A stretch of 5,112 nt of DNA from Nitrospira sp. UBA5699 (GTDB lineage Bacteria; Nitrospirota; Nitrospiria; Nitrospirales; Nitrospiraceae): contig DIHJ01000035.1 in NCBI GenBank assembly GCA_002420105.1, positions 1 through 5,112 on the forward strand. Direction: 5' to 3'. The position numbers and the translations under genes were made by a program. Under the pieces are notes generated by a model. That model was not told where the DNA came from and did not search any database. It worked only from the letters and a program-made list of their open reading frames with translations. Below, one piece after another: positions 1 to 5,112 of the stretch; within the stretch, counting starts at the first letter, position 1; every line of letters begins with the position of its first letter.

Positions 1-414
1 CTAGAGATTTACCCGTTTCTTGATCTCGGCCCGCAGAACGTCCCTCTCCCGCTCAAGCCATTCTTCCAGCCGCGCAAATCGATGCGCCTCCGGCCCCGAA
101 TAGGGCGGGAGCACCACCTCGCGGCGTTCCAGCAACTGACCGTCCGCCTCCGCGATCCGCACTTTTTCGTCCGCGATCCGGCGGCTCAACACCTGGGAGA
201 TCAGCAACTGCTGCCCCGGCGTGCCGGTGACCGGGCCGAGCAGCTTGCTCCGCAGCACGTCCAGTTCCTCGGGAATCCCCACCTTCACCCGCACGGCGTG
301 CGGCATCGGCCAATTCGATCGCTGGATGGAATAATCGTACGAGAACACCGGCTCCCGCGGCTCGCGAAACGGGCCGCTGACATCGATGATCGTCATTTTG
401 CTTTCGATGGTCAT
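1..414 (-). CDS. Conserved-looking hypothetical protein, last visible gene of the heme operon (137 aa)
   Basis: I do not recognise this protein. It is complete: ATG at 414-412 and TAG at 3-1, exactly at the window edge. The frame is open a little further upstream, to 462, but that extension would run back into the end of hemG, and the ATG at 414 has an AAGGA ribosome binding site 9 bases before it. A second in-frame ATG at 396 has only a weak site. The protein has no cysteine, no signal peptide and no membrane segment. The N-terminal part is rich in Pro and aromatic residues (FREPREPVFSYDYSIQRSNW at about 16-35), the middle is mixed, and the last 32 residues are highly charged (LEEWLERERDVLRAEIKK), probably a helix able to form a coiled coil. 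It starts 13 bases after the hemG stop, so co-transcription with hemE-hemH-hemG is likely. A link to heme synthesis is only inferred from position. Confidence 0.75.
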   Translation of the reverse strand: MTIESKMTIIDVSGPFREPREPVFSYDYSIQRSNWPMPHAVRVKVGIPEELDVLRSKLLGPVTGTPGQQLLISQVLSRRIADEKVRIAEADGQLLERREVVLPPYSGPEAHRFARLEEWLERERDVLRAEIKKRVNL

Positions 415-423
415 ACGTGTTCG

Positions 424-428
424 TCCTT
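424..428 (-). promoter_or_regulatory. Ribosome binding site of the 137-aa gene
   Basis: AAGGA on the minus strand, 9 bases before the ATG at 414. It overlaps the last base of the hemG stop codon (TAA, 430-428). This is the main reason for choosing 414 as the start. Confidence 0.65.
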
Positions 429-1876
429 TAGCTCCGTTCTCCGGAAAGATACCGCACCACACGGTCCGCCGCCAAGGCTCCGTCGCGGATGCAATCGGGA
501 ATCCCCACCCCCCGATAGGCCGCGCCGGTCAGGATCAGCCCGCCGTAGCGGCTCAAGGCCGTCTCCGCCTGCTCCACACGATCCAGATGCCCCAACAGAT
601 ACTGCGGCATCGCTTTCGTCCAGCGATTCACTTCCACGTAGGTCGGCTCGGCGGTCACCCCGCAGATCTGTCTGAGTTCCGACTTCACCCGTGCGACCAG
701 GGCCTGATCGTCGAGCCCGAGGATCTCCTCCCGCCCGACCCCGCCGACGTAGCAGCGCACGAGCAGCTGATCCGGCGGCGCGCGGTGCGGCCATTTCAGC
801 GACGTCCAGGTCGCGGCGATCAGATCCCGTTGCTCGACCCGGGGCACGACGAATCCGAATCCCTGCACGGCCCCGCCCACGACGGAGGCGGGATAGGCCA
901 TCGCAATGGTCGCCGTCGACGCGTAGGGGATCAGATCCAACAGGCCTCCGGCGATCGGCGTCAGGGGACGCAGCAGCTCGGCCGAGACGTAGGCCGGTGT
1001 CGCCAGAACCAGACTGTCCACCGAGAGGGCCGGGCCCTCGCGCAGCATCACATCGTAGGTCCAGCGGCCGGGTTGATGGGACCGGACGCGCAGGGACTCC
1101 ACCAAGGCGCCGCGTCTGAGCTCCACCCCCTGCTCCGTCAAGCGCCGGACCAGCGCCGTGACAAGATCCTCCAGGCCGTTCCTGAGGCTCACGAACATGG
1201 TCCGCCGCGGACCTGCGGACTGCCGGCCGGCATCGCGTTTCCGCCCCGCCATCATCCCGCGGATGACGCTGCCGTACTCCTGCTCCAATTCCAGAAAACG
1301 GGGGAACGTCGCCTTCAAGCTCATCTGTTCCGCATCGCCCGCATAGATGCCGGCCATGAGGGGTTCCATCATGCGATCGAACGCCTGCCGGCCGAACCGC
1401 CGGCGGAAGAACGAGGCCAGCGACTCGTCCTCCTGCGATCGCTTTGCCGGCATCACGAGATCGAGCCCCATGCGGGCCAGGCCGCCGGCCGTCAGGAGTC
1501 CGCTCCGAAGAAACGGCCCGATCTGGCCCGGCGTGATGACGACCAACCCTTCCGGCAACTCCCGGAGGCGGCCGCCGGAATAGACGAAGGCCTTCTTGCC
1601 CGTTTCGTTCGTATTGATGAGCTGGCCGGTGAGGCCGAGCTTCTCGATCAGTTGCAGTCCGGCGGGTTTCTGCGAGAGGAAGGAGTCCGGCCCCGCTTCG
1701 GTCACCAGATCGTCGATGCGATGCGTGACGATCTTGCCGCCCCAGGAAGGACCGGCGTCGAGCACCGTGCAGCGGATCGGAATGCCGGCCGCCTCCGCGC
1801 GTTCCCGCAGCGACAAGGCGGCGGCCAGCCCGGAGATGCCTCCACCGGCGATGGCGACTGTGCGGGGCGTGCTCAC
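428..1876 (-). CDS. hemG: Protoporphyrinogen oxidase, FAD-dependent HemG/HemY (PPOX) type
   Basis: A flavoenzyme that oxidises protoporphyrinogen IX to protoporphyrin IX (or coproporphyrinogen III to coproporphyrin III in the Gram-positive-type pathway), with O2 as acceptor in known members. The product is 482 aa, close to the usual family length. It opens with an FAD-binding Rossmann motif AGGGISGL (10-17) and an acidic strand end VLDA (38-41). Next come EAGPDSFL (60-67), GIYAGD (176-181), MPQYLLGH (423-430) and the C-terminal FAD motif TGAAYRGVGIPDCIRDG (450-466), all typical of HemY-type oxidases. The start is GTG at 1876-1874, because the Rossmann motif follows directly. The frame runs open far upstream to 2380, but only as an out-of-frame shadow of hemH. 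The GTG overlaps the hemH TGA (GTGA), and I see no Shine-Dalgarno before it, which suggests translational coupling. The gene is also called hemY or pgoX/cgoX. It is not related to the flavodoxin-like HemG of E. coli. Confidence 0.95.
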   Translation of the reverse strand: MSTPRTVAIAGGGISGLAAALSLRERAEAAGIPIRCTVLDAGPSWGGKIVTHRIDDLVTEAGPDSFLSQKPAGLQLIEKLGLTGQLINTNETGKKAFVYSGGRLRELPEGLVVITPGQIGPFLRSGLLTAGGLARMGLDLVMPAKRSQEDESLASFFRRRFGRQAFDRMMEPLMAGIYAGDAEQMSLKATFPRFLELEQEYGSVIRGMMAGRKRDAGRQSAGPRRTMFVSLRNGLEDLVTALVRRLTEQGVELRRGALVESLRVRSHQPGRWTYDVMLREGPALSVDSLVLATPAYVSAELLRPLTPIAGGLLDLIPYASTATIAMAYPASVVGGAVQGFGFVVPRVEQRDLIAATWTSLKWPHRAPPDQLLVRCYVGGVGREEILGLDDQALVARVKSELRQICGVTAEPTYVEVNRWTKAMPQYLLGHLDRVEQAETALSRYGGLILTGAAYRGVGIPDCIRDGALAADRVVRYLSGERS

Positions 1877-2823
1877 GGGGCGATCGTCAGGGAGGATTCG
1901 TGCGCGGCCAGCACATCGACCAGCGTCTCGATCAAGGCCGGTGAGTCGTTCAGCATCGCGATGCGCTCGAGCCGCATCCCGCGGCTGCCGGCCAGTTGTT
2001 TCAACTCGATGTCGATGTCGTAGAGCGTTTCGACATGATCGCAGAGGAACCCGATCGGTGCGACCAGCACATGGCGATGGCCGGTCCGACTCAGGTCCTC
2101 GATGACCGATTCCACCGTCGGACCCAGCCAGCGCTCTCCCGACCGGCCCTGGCTCTGGTAGGCGAACCGCGTCGGCTGGCCGCCCAGCAGCGCGGTCACG
2201 GCGTCGACGGTGCCCTTCACTTCCTCGGGGTACGGATCCTTCATCGCGACGATCCGCTCCGGCAGGCTGTGCGCCGTGAACAACACCGGCACCGCCGCCC
2301 GGATCTCCGCGGGAAATTTGAGGAGCCCCTGCAGGACGTTCTCGACGATCGCCGCGATGAGCTTCGGATGCCGGTTCCAACTGCCGACGTAGCTGACCGG
2401 ACAGGCGCCCTCCAGACCCGCCTGCGCCTCTTCCACCTTTTTGCGATAGGCGCCGGTGCTCAACGACGACTGCTGGGGCGCCAGACAGACGCCGATGATC
2501 TGCTCCGGCCCATCGCGCAACAACTCGGCGTAGGTGTCTTTGATGAAGGGATGCCAGTGCCGCAGGCCGACGTAGACCCAGTACCGTTCGCGGCCGGACT
2601 CGTTGAGCCGCTGCTCCAGTTTCTTCGCCAGATCTTTGGTGATGCCGACTGCGGGAGACTTCCCTCCGGTCGCGCGGTACCGGGCGCGGATCTCCTCGAC
2701 CAGTTCCGGCGGCGTGGGCCGTCCGCCCCGCACATCGAGGAGGAACGGCTCGACGTTCTCCAGAGAGTCGGGCCCGCCCATGGCCATCAGCAGAACCGCA
2801 ATCGGACGTTGTGATCGAGTCAT
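1873..2823 (-). CDS. hemH: Ferrochelatase
   Basis: Inserts Fe2+ into protoporphyrin IX (or coproporphyrin III) to make heme. The product is 316 aa, the size of compact bacterial ferrochelatases such as that of B. subtilis. Family marks are LLMAMGGP (11-18), GLRHWHPFI (86-94), the catalytic segment FTAHSLPERI with His185, and PIGFLCDHVETLYDID (256-271) with the conserved Glu265. His185 and Glu265 match the His/Glu metal-site pair of the family. There are only three cysteines (113, 141, 261) and no C-terminal cysteine cluster, so no [2Fe-2S] centre of the animal type is expected. The start is ATG at 2823, with GAGGAA just before it. An upstream in-frame ATG at 2880 would add 19 residues unlike any ferrochelatase N-terminus and lacks a ribosome binding site. 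The gene lies 100 bases after hemE and overlaps hemG by 4 bases. The residue at the B. subtilis Tyr13 position is Met15 (see findings). Confidence 0.96.
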   Translation of the reverse strand: MTRSQRPIAVLLMAMGGPDSLENVEPFLLDVRGGRPTPPELVEEIRARYRATGGKSPAVGITKDLAKKLEQRLNESGRERYWVYVGLRHWHPFIKDTYAELLRDGPEQIIGVCLAPQQSSLSTGAYRKKVEEAQAGLEGACPVSYVGSWNRHPKLIAAIVENVLQGLLKFPAEIRAAVPVLFTAHSLPERIVAMKDPYPEEVKGTVDAVTALLGGQPTRFAYQSQGRSGERWLGPTVESVIEDLSRTGHRHVLVAPIGFLCDHVETLYDIDIELKQLAGSRGMRLERIAMLNDSPALIETLVDVLAAHESSLTIAP

Positions 2824-2923
2824 GGAGCTTCCTCGGCTAGTGGTACGGGGCAAGAGGAAAACCCCGTTAGGGACCTTCATCTTATGGCTTCGAGCCGCTA
2901 GCCTCTCGCCACTGGCCCCGAAC
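2824..2923 (-). other. hemE-hemH intergenic gap with inverted repeats
   Basis: A 100-base gap inside an otherwise tightly packed operon. It holds a perfect 6-bp inverted repeat, ACGGGG at 2845-2850 and CCCCGT at 2862-2867, with an 11-base loop. There is also a looser pair, GGCTAGTGG at 2835-2843 against CCACTGGCC at 2909-2917 (one mismatch), which would fold most of the gap back on itself. No run of T follows the short stem on the coding strand, so it does not look like an intrinsic terminator. It could be an mRNA processing or stability element, or chance in GC-rich DNA. I see no clear internal promoter. Confidence 0.35.
2829..2834 (-). promoter_or_regulatory. Ribosome binding site of hemH
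   Basis: GAGGAA on the minus strand, 5 bases before the ATG at 2823 (7 bases from GAGG). It decides between this start and the ATG at 2880, which has no such site. Confidence 0.7.
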
Positions 2924-3952
2924 CTACCTTTGACTGAGTTTGTGGATCATGTTGATGGCGGCTTCCACATGCTCGACGGGCGTGGTCGGCAGGATCCCAT
3001 GGCCCAGATTGAAGATGTGGCCGTGCCGGCCGCCGGCGCGGCGCAGGATGTCCTCGACGCGGCGTTCGATCTCGTGGAGCGGAGCGTACAGGCTCACGGG
3101 GTCCAGGTTTCCCTGCACCGCCCGGTCGTGCCCGATCATGGCCCAGGCGTCGTCGAGAGGGATGCGCCAATCGACGCCGATGACGTCGCCCCCCGCTTCG
3201 CGCATCTGTCGCAGAATCGCGGTCGTGCCGGTCCCGAAATGGATCAGCGGCACGCCTTCGCGCTTCAACCCGTCGAAAATCAGCTGCACGTGAGGCACGA
3301 CGTACTCGGCGTAATCGCCGGCGGAGAGACAGCCGACCCAGCTGTCGAAGAGCTGGACCGCCTGCGCCCCCGCGCGAATCTGCCGGCGGAGGTAGCCGGT
3401 GACCACGCGGGCCAATTTGTCCATCAACTTGTGCCAGACATCCGGCTCGCGATACATCATCGATTTCGTGAGCACGTAGTTGCGCGACCCGCCGCCCTCG
3501 ATGGCGTAACTCGCGAGGGTGAACGGCGCGCCGGCGAATCCGATCAGGGGCACCCGCCCGTTCAGGGCCTTGCGCGTCTGCCGGATCGCCTCCGCCACAT
3601 AGTCCAGTTCGCTTCCGTCGATCACCTTCAACCGCTCCACATCGGCCTTCTCCCGGACCGGATTGTGGATGACGGGCCCCTCCCCTTCCGCGAATTCCAG
3701 GTTCAATCCCATGGCCTCGAGGGGGAGCAGAATGTCGGCAAAGATGATGGCGGCGTCGAGGGGGAAACGGTCGATCGGCTGGAGCGTGACCTGGGCCGCC
3801 AATTCCGGCGTCTTGCACAGATCCAGCATCGAATGTTTGGCGCGGAGCGCCCGATACTCGGCCATGTAGCGGCCGGCCTGGCGCATGAACCAGACGGGGG
3901 TGCAATCGACCGGCTCGCGCCGGCAGGCTTTCAAGAAGCGGTCGTTGATCAT
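2924..3952 (-). CDS. hemE: Uroporphyrinogen III decarboxylase
   Basis: Removes four carboxyl groups from the acetate side chains of uroporphyrinogen III to give coproporphyrinogen III. It is a cytoplasmic, cofactor-free enzyme at the entry to the heme branch. The product is 342 aa, normal for bacterial HemE. The first family signature, PVWFMRQAGRY (19-29), carries the substrate-binding arginines 24 and 28. The key aspartate is Asp73 in IIFADILLP. The second signature, GFAGAPFTLASYAIEGG (138-154), contains Tyr149, and the C-terminal IFNLGHGILP carries His318. The start is ATG at 3952-3950, and an in-frame TAG at 3964-3962 rules out any longer form. No Shine-Dalgarno precedes the ATG. Instead a promoter -10 box lies six bases upstream, which points to a leaderless transcript. 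The stop is TAG at 2926-2924. It is the first gene of the minus-strand operon. Confidence 0.97.
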   Translation of the reverse strand: MINDRFLKACRREPVDCTPVWFMRQAGRYMAEYRALRAKHSMLDLCKTPELAAQVTLQPIDRFPLDAAIIFADILLPLEAMGLNLEFAEGEGPVIHNPVREKADVERLKVIDGSELDYVAEAIRQTRKALNGRVPLIGFAGAPFTLASYAIEGGGSRNYVLTKSMMYREPDVWHKLMDKLARVVTGYLRRQIRAGAQAVQLFDSWVGCLSAGDYAEYVVPHVQLIFDGLKREGVPLIHFGTGTTAILRQMREAGGDVIGVDWRIPLDDAWAMIGHDRAVQGNLDPVSLYAPLHEIERRVEDILRRAGGRHGHIFNLGHGILPTTPVEHVEAAINMIHKLSQR

Positions 3953-3958
3953 TCGCGC

Positions 3959-3988
3959 ATTCTAGAGACGCGCGGGCGAGGGTGTCAA
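3959..3988 (-). promoter_or_regulatory. Predicted sigma-70-type promoter of the hemE operon, leaderless
   Basis: On the minus strand a perfect -35 box TTGACA (3988-3983) is followed by an 18-base spacer and a -10 box TAGAAT (3964-3959, five of six consensus bases). Six bases (GCGCGA) separate the -10 box from the hemE ATG, so the usual start point falls on the A of the ATG at 3952. The lack of a ribosome binding site for hemE agrees with this. The boxes are seen directly; the start point and leaderless translation are inferred. Confidence 0.65.
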
Positions 3989-4111
3989 ATTCGGCGGCGG
4001 CAACTTGACTGGCCGGGCCGGACGGCCTTCGGCCATGCCATTGGCGGCTTTTCTGGACAAGCGAGCCGGTTCCAGTACAATGAACAACCAGGTCCCGCCG
4101 GGGCCCGCAAA

Positions 4112-4147
4112 TTGACGGTACCATTCACATCGGTTTGCATGTATAAT
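4112..4147 (+). promoter_or_regulatory. Candidate promoter of the desaturase gene
   Basis: A perfect TATAAT lies at 4142-4147 and would start transcription near 4154. The only good -35 match upstream is TTGACG at 4112-4117, but the 24-base spacer is too long for a standard sigma-70 promoter. The hexamer at the right distance (TACCAT, 4119-4124) is weak. The promoter may be activator-dependent or weak, or the TATAAT may be fortuitous. Confidence 0.45.
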
Positions 4148-4152
4148 GAGAC

Positions 4153-4195
4153 CCCGTCATCTACGGGTTTCGAACTGGTTCCTGTCGCAACCCGT
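4153..4195 (+). repeat. Overlapping, mutually exclusive inverted repeats in the desaturase leader
   Basis: ACGGGTT at 4163-4169 has a perfect 7-base complement AACCCGT at 4189-4195 (19-base loop). Its core ACGGG (4163-4167) can also pair with CCCGT at 4153-4157 (5-base loop). The same strand would have to choose between partners, the arrangement seen in switching leaders, but both stems are short and no ligand site is recognisable. Confidence 0.35.
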
Positions 4196-4268
4196 CACTC
4201 TGCGGCCTGCCACGCGAACCACCAAACAAGTGCCGCGGCTTCATTGAGTTCTACGGGATTGTGTGTAT

Positions 4269-4285
4269 CCGGCGCCGCGCGCCGG
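4269..4285 (+). repeat. Perfect GC-only hairpin just before the desaturase ribosome binding site
   Basis: CCGGCGC (4269-4275), loop CGC, GCGCCGG (4279-4285): a perfect 7-bp stem made only of G-C pairs, ending 8 bases before the GGAGG of the desaturase gene. No T run follows, so it is not an intrinsic terminator. It could stabilise the mRNA or influence ribosome access. Confidence 0.5.
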
Positions 4286-4293
4286 TTCTGACT

Positions 4294-4298
4294 GGAGG
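4294..4298 (+). promoter_or_regulatory. Ribosome binding site of the desaturase gene
   Basis: GGAGG with 8 bases to the ATG at 4307, close to ideal spacing. It fixes the start of the desaturase reading frame. Confidence 0.85.
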
Positions 4299-4306
4299 TA
4301 CCCCGC

Positions 4307-5112
4307 ATGTCCGACGTACGTATCCTGCACCCGACCAAGGCCCAGAACATTTGGTTTACGTTTCTCCGCTGGTTCGACTCCTGGGCCGGTCTCGAGTACA
4401 TGAAGACGGACGGCGTGCCGAAGATGGACTGGTTCCGTTGCGTGCCCATCATCGCCGTCCATGCCATGTGCCTGGGCGTCATCTGGGTGGGATGGAGTTG
4501 GACCGCGGTGGCCGTGGCCGTGGCCTTTTACTTCGTTCGCATGTTCGCCATCACCGGCTGGTACCATCGCTACTTCTCGCACCGGACGTTCAAGACCACC
4601 CGCGCCTGCCAACTGGCGTTCGCGATCCTGGGGGGCTCCTGCGCCCAACGGGGTCCGCTCTGGTGGGCCGGCCATCACCGCCATCACCACATCGCCTCCG
4701 ATACGCCGGACGACGTCCATTCGCCGCGCCAGGGGGGATTCCTCTGGTCGCACATCGGCTGGTTTACCTCGCAGACCCATTTTGCCCCGCGGCTCAAAGC
4801 GATCGCCGACTTCGCCAAGTATCCGGAACTGCGTTTTCTCGACCGCTTCGACATTCTGGTGCCGACGATCGCCGGGTTCGGCATGTTCGGCCTCGGCAAG
4901 CTGCTGGAAGCCTATGCGCCGGAACTCGGCACAAACGGCCCGCAAATGCTGATCTGGGGCTTTTTCATTTCGACGGTGGCCCTGATCCACGGCACCTGCA
5001 CGATCAACTCCCTCTCCCACGTGTACGGCTCGCAGCGCTACGAAACCGGCGACGACAGCCGGAACAATTTCATCCTCGCGCTGATCACGATGGGCGAAGG
5101 CTGGCACAACAA
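4307..5112 (+). CDS. Fatty acid desaturase, acyl-CoA/stearoyl-CoA desaturase family (3' end cut by window)
   Basis: A membrane di-iron enzyme that puts a cis double bond into an acyl chain using O2 and electrons from a carrier. The frame is open from ATG 4307 to the window end, giving 268 complete codons with no stop. The first histidine box is HRYFSH (87-92). The second lies in GHHRHHH (122-128) and contains the HxxHH pattern. The third begins at GEGWHN (263-268) and is cut off. The NSLSH segment (234-238) matches the Asn/His pair that completes the metal site in stearoyl-CoA desaturases. Hydrophobic stretches at about 44-65, 66-82, 102-112, 184-200 and 214-228 fit the four-helix membrane topology. 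The start has a strong GGAGG. The gene diverges from hemE, so it is not in the heme operon. Double-bond position and substrate (acyl-CoA or lipid-bound) cannot be read from this fragment. No electron-donor domain is visible in the part present. Confidence 0.93.
   Translation, partial: MSDVRILHPTKAQNIWFTFLRWFDSWAGLEYMKTDGVPKMDWFRCVPIIAVHAMCLGVIWVGWSWTAVAVAVAFYFVRMFAITGWYHRYFSHRTFKTTRACQLAFAILGGSCAQRGPLWWAGHHRHHHIASDTPDDVHSPRQGGFLWSHIGWFTSQTHFAPRLKAIADFAKYPELRFLDRFDILVPTIAGFGMFGLGKLLEAYAPELGTNGPQMLIWGFFISTVALIHGTCTINSLSHVYGSQRYETGDDSRNNFILALITMGEGWHN

Larger units (their letters stand above)
3953..4306. other. Divergent intergenic region between hemE and the desaturase gene
   Basis: These 354 bases carry no gene I can support. 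They hold the hemE promoter at the left end, a GC-rich stretch with repeated GGCC words (for example GGCC-TTC-GGCC at 4024-4034), a desaturase promoter candidate around 4112-4147, and a long leader with several inverted repeats. Short open frames here (for example ATG at 4139 to TGA at 4291) lack a ribosome binding site and have no recognisable protein character. I see no tRNA, insertion sequence or known riboswitch. Confidence 0.7.

Noticed and set aside
386..2023. Long plus-strand open frame of 545 codons opposite hemG
   Set aside because: It is antisense to a well-supported PPOX gene, is rich in Arg, His, Pro and Gln, and has no recognisable motif. Such frames arise from third-position G/C bias in GC-rich genes.
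428..2380. hemG extended upstream by 168 codons to an ATG at 2380
   Set aside because: The extra part is the out-of-frame shadow of hemH with a low-complexity Arg/Gly/Ala composition. The FAD-binding N-terminus begins right after the GTG at 1876.
2845..2867. Hairpin between hemE and hemH as a transcription terminator
   Set aside because: The stem is only 6 bp with an 11-base loop and no T run follows on the minus strand. A terminator here would also cut off hemH and hemG.
3952..3960. ATG at 3960 giving a three-codon frame that overlaps the hemE start (ATGA)
   Set aside because: It lies between the -10 box and the predicted +1, so it should not be transcribed, and it has no ribosome binding site.
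2898..4124. Minus-strand frame of 408 codons overlapping hemE in another frame
   Set aside because: hemE has complete family signatures in its own frame, while this frame is Arg/Pro/Gly-rich without motifs.
2603..4291. Plus-strand open frame of 562 codons opposite hemH and hemE, running into the desaturase leader
   Set aside because: It mirrors hemH and hemE codons on the opposite strand, crosses the intergenic region without any sign of a gene boundary, and has no family motif. The same applies to the plus-strand frame 1996-2814.
4139..4291. Possible small upstream ORF in the desaturase leader (50 codons), and another from ATG 4146
   Set aside because: Both ATGs lie at or inside the predicted -10 box, so they would not be in the mRNA, and neither has a ribosome binding site.
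4241..5107. Minus-strand frame of 288 codons opposite the desaturase, and the plus-strand frame 4461-4952
   Set aside because: The desaturase frame (4307 onward) has all the expected histidine boxes and a strong ribosome binding site. These two are out-of-frame or antisense shadows, even though the true frame has no stop inside the window.
1..5112. CRISPR array, insertion sequence, tRNA or defence system
   Set aside because: I saw no regularly spaced repeats, transposase motifs, terminal inverted repeats, tRNA-like folds or nuclease/toxin motifs. The genes present are core metabolism.

Overview
The window is GC-rich bacterial DNA (roughly 60% G+C by eye, with strong third-position G/C bias). 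It holds the end of a heme-biosynthesis operon on the minus strand and, diverging from it, the first part of a membrane fatty-acid desaturase gene on the plus strand. The protein sequences and gene order look like Nitrospira or a relative (phylum Nitrospirota). That assignment comes from the general look of the proteins, not from a database search, and should be held at moderate confidence. The FAD-type protoporphyrinogen oxidase and the di-iron desaturase both use O2 in their known families, so an aerobic or microaerobic organism is likely.

Minus strand, in order of transcription: hemE (3952 to 2924, uroporphyrinogen decarboxylase), a 100-base gap, hemH (2823 to 1873, ferrochelatase), hemG/hemY (1876 to 428, GTG start overlapping the hemH stop by 4 bases), and a small complete gene of unknown function (414 to 1), 13 bases after hemG. 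The order hemE-hemH-hemY matches the Bacillus subtilis hemEHY operon. Together the three enzymes cover uroporphyrinogen III decarboxylation, oxidation of the porphyrinogen and iron insertion. The enzyme converting coproporphyrinogen III to protoporphyrinogen IX (HemF/HemN), or the final HemQ/ChdC step of the coproporphyrin route, is not in the window.

Between hemE and the desaturase lie 354 bases with no convincing gene (3953-4306). They contain two outward-facing promoter candidates. The hemE promoter (TTGACA, 18-base spacer, TAGAAT) is placed so that transcription should start at the A of the hemE ATG, which predicts a leaderless mRNA. The desaturase side has a perfect TATAAT but no well-spaced -35 box, then a leader of about 150 bases with several inverted repeats, including a perfect 7-bp GC-only hairpin just before a strong ribosome binding site.

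Plus strand: from 4307 to the window edge an acyl-CoA/acyl-lipid desaturase reads open. Its first two histidine boxes are complete and the third is cut by the edge. Overall this is mainly ordinary metabolic sequence. The points worth a second look are the predicted leaderless hemE start, the ferrochelatase active-site signature, the unknown small gene in the heme operon, and the structured desaturase leader.
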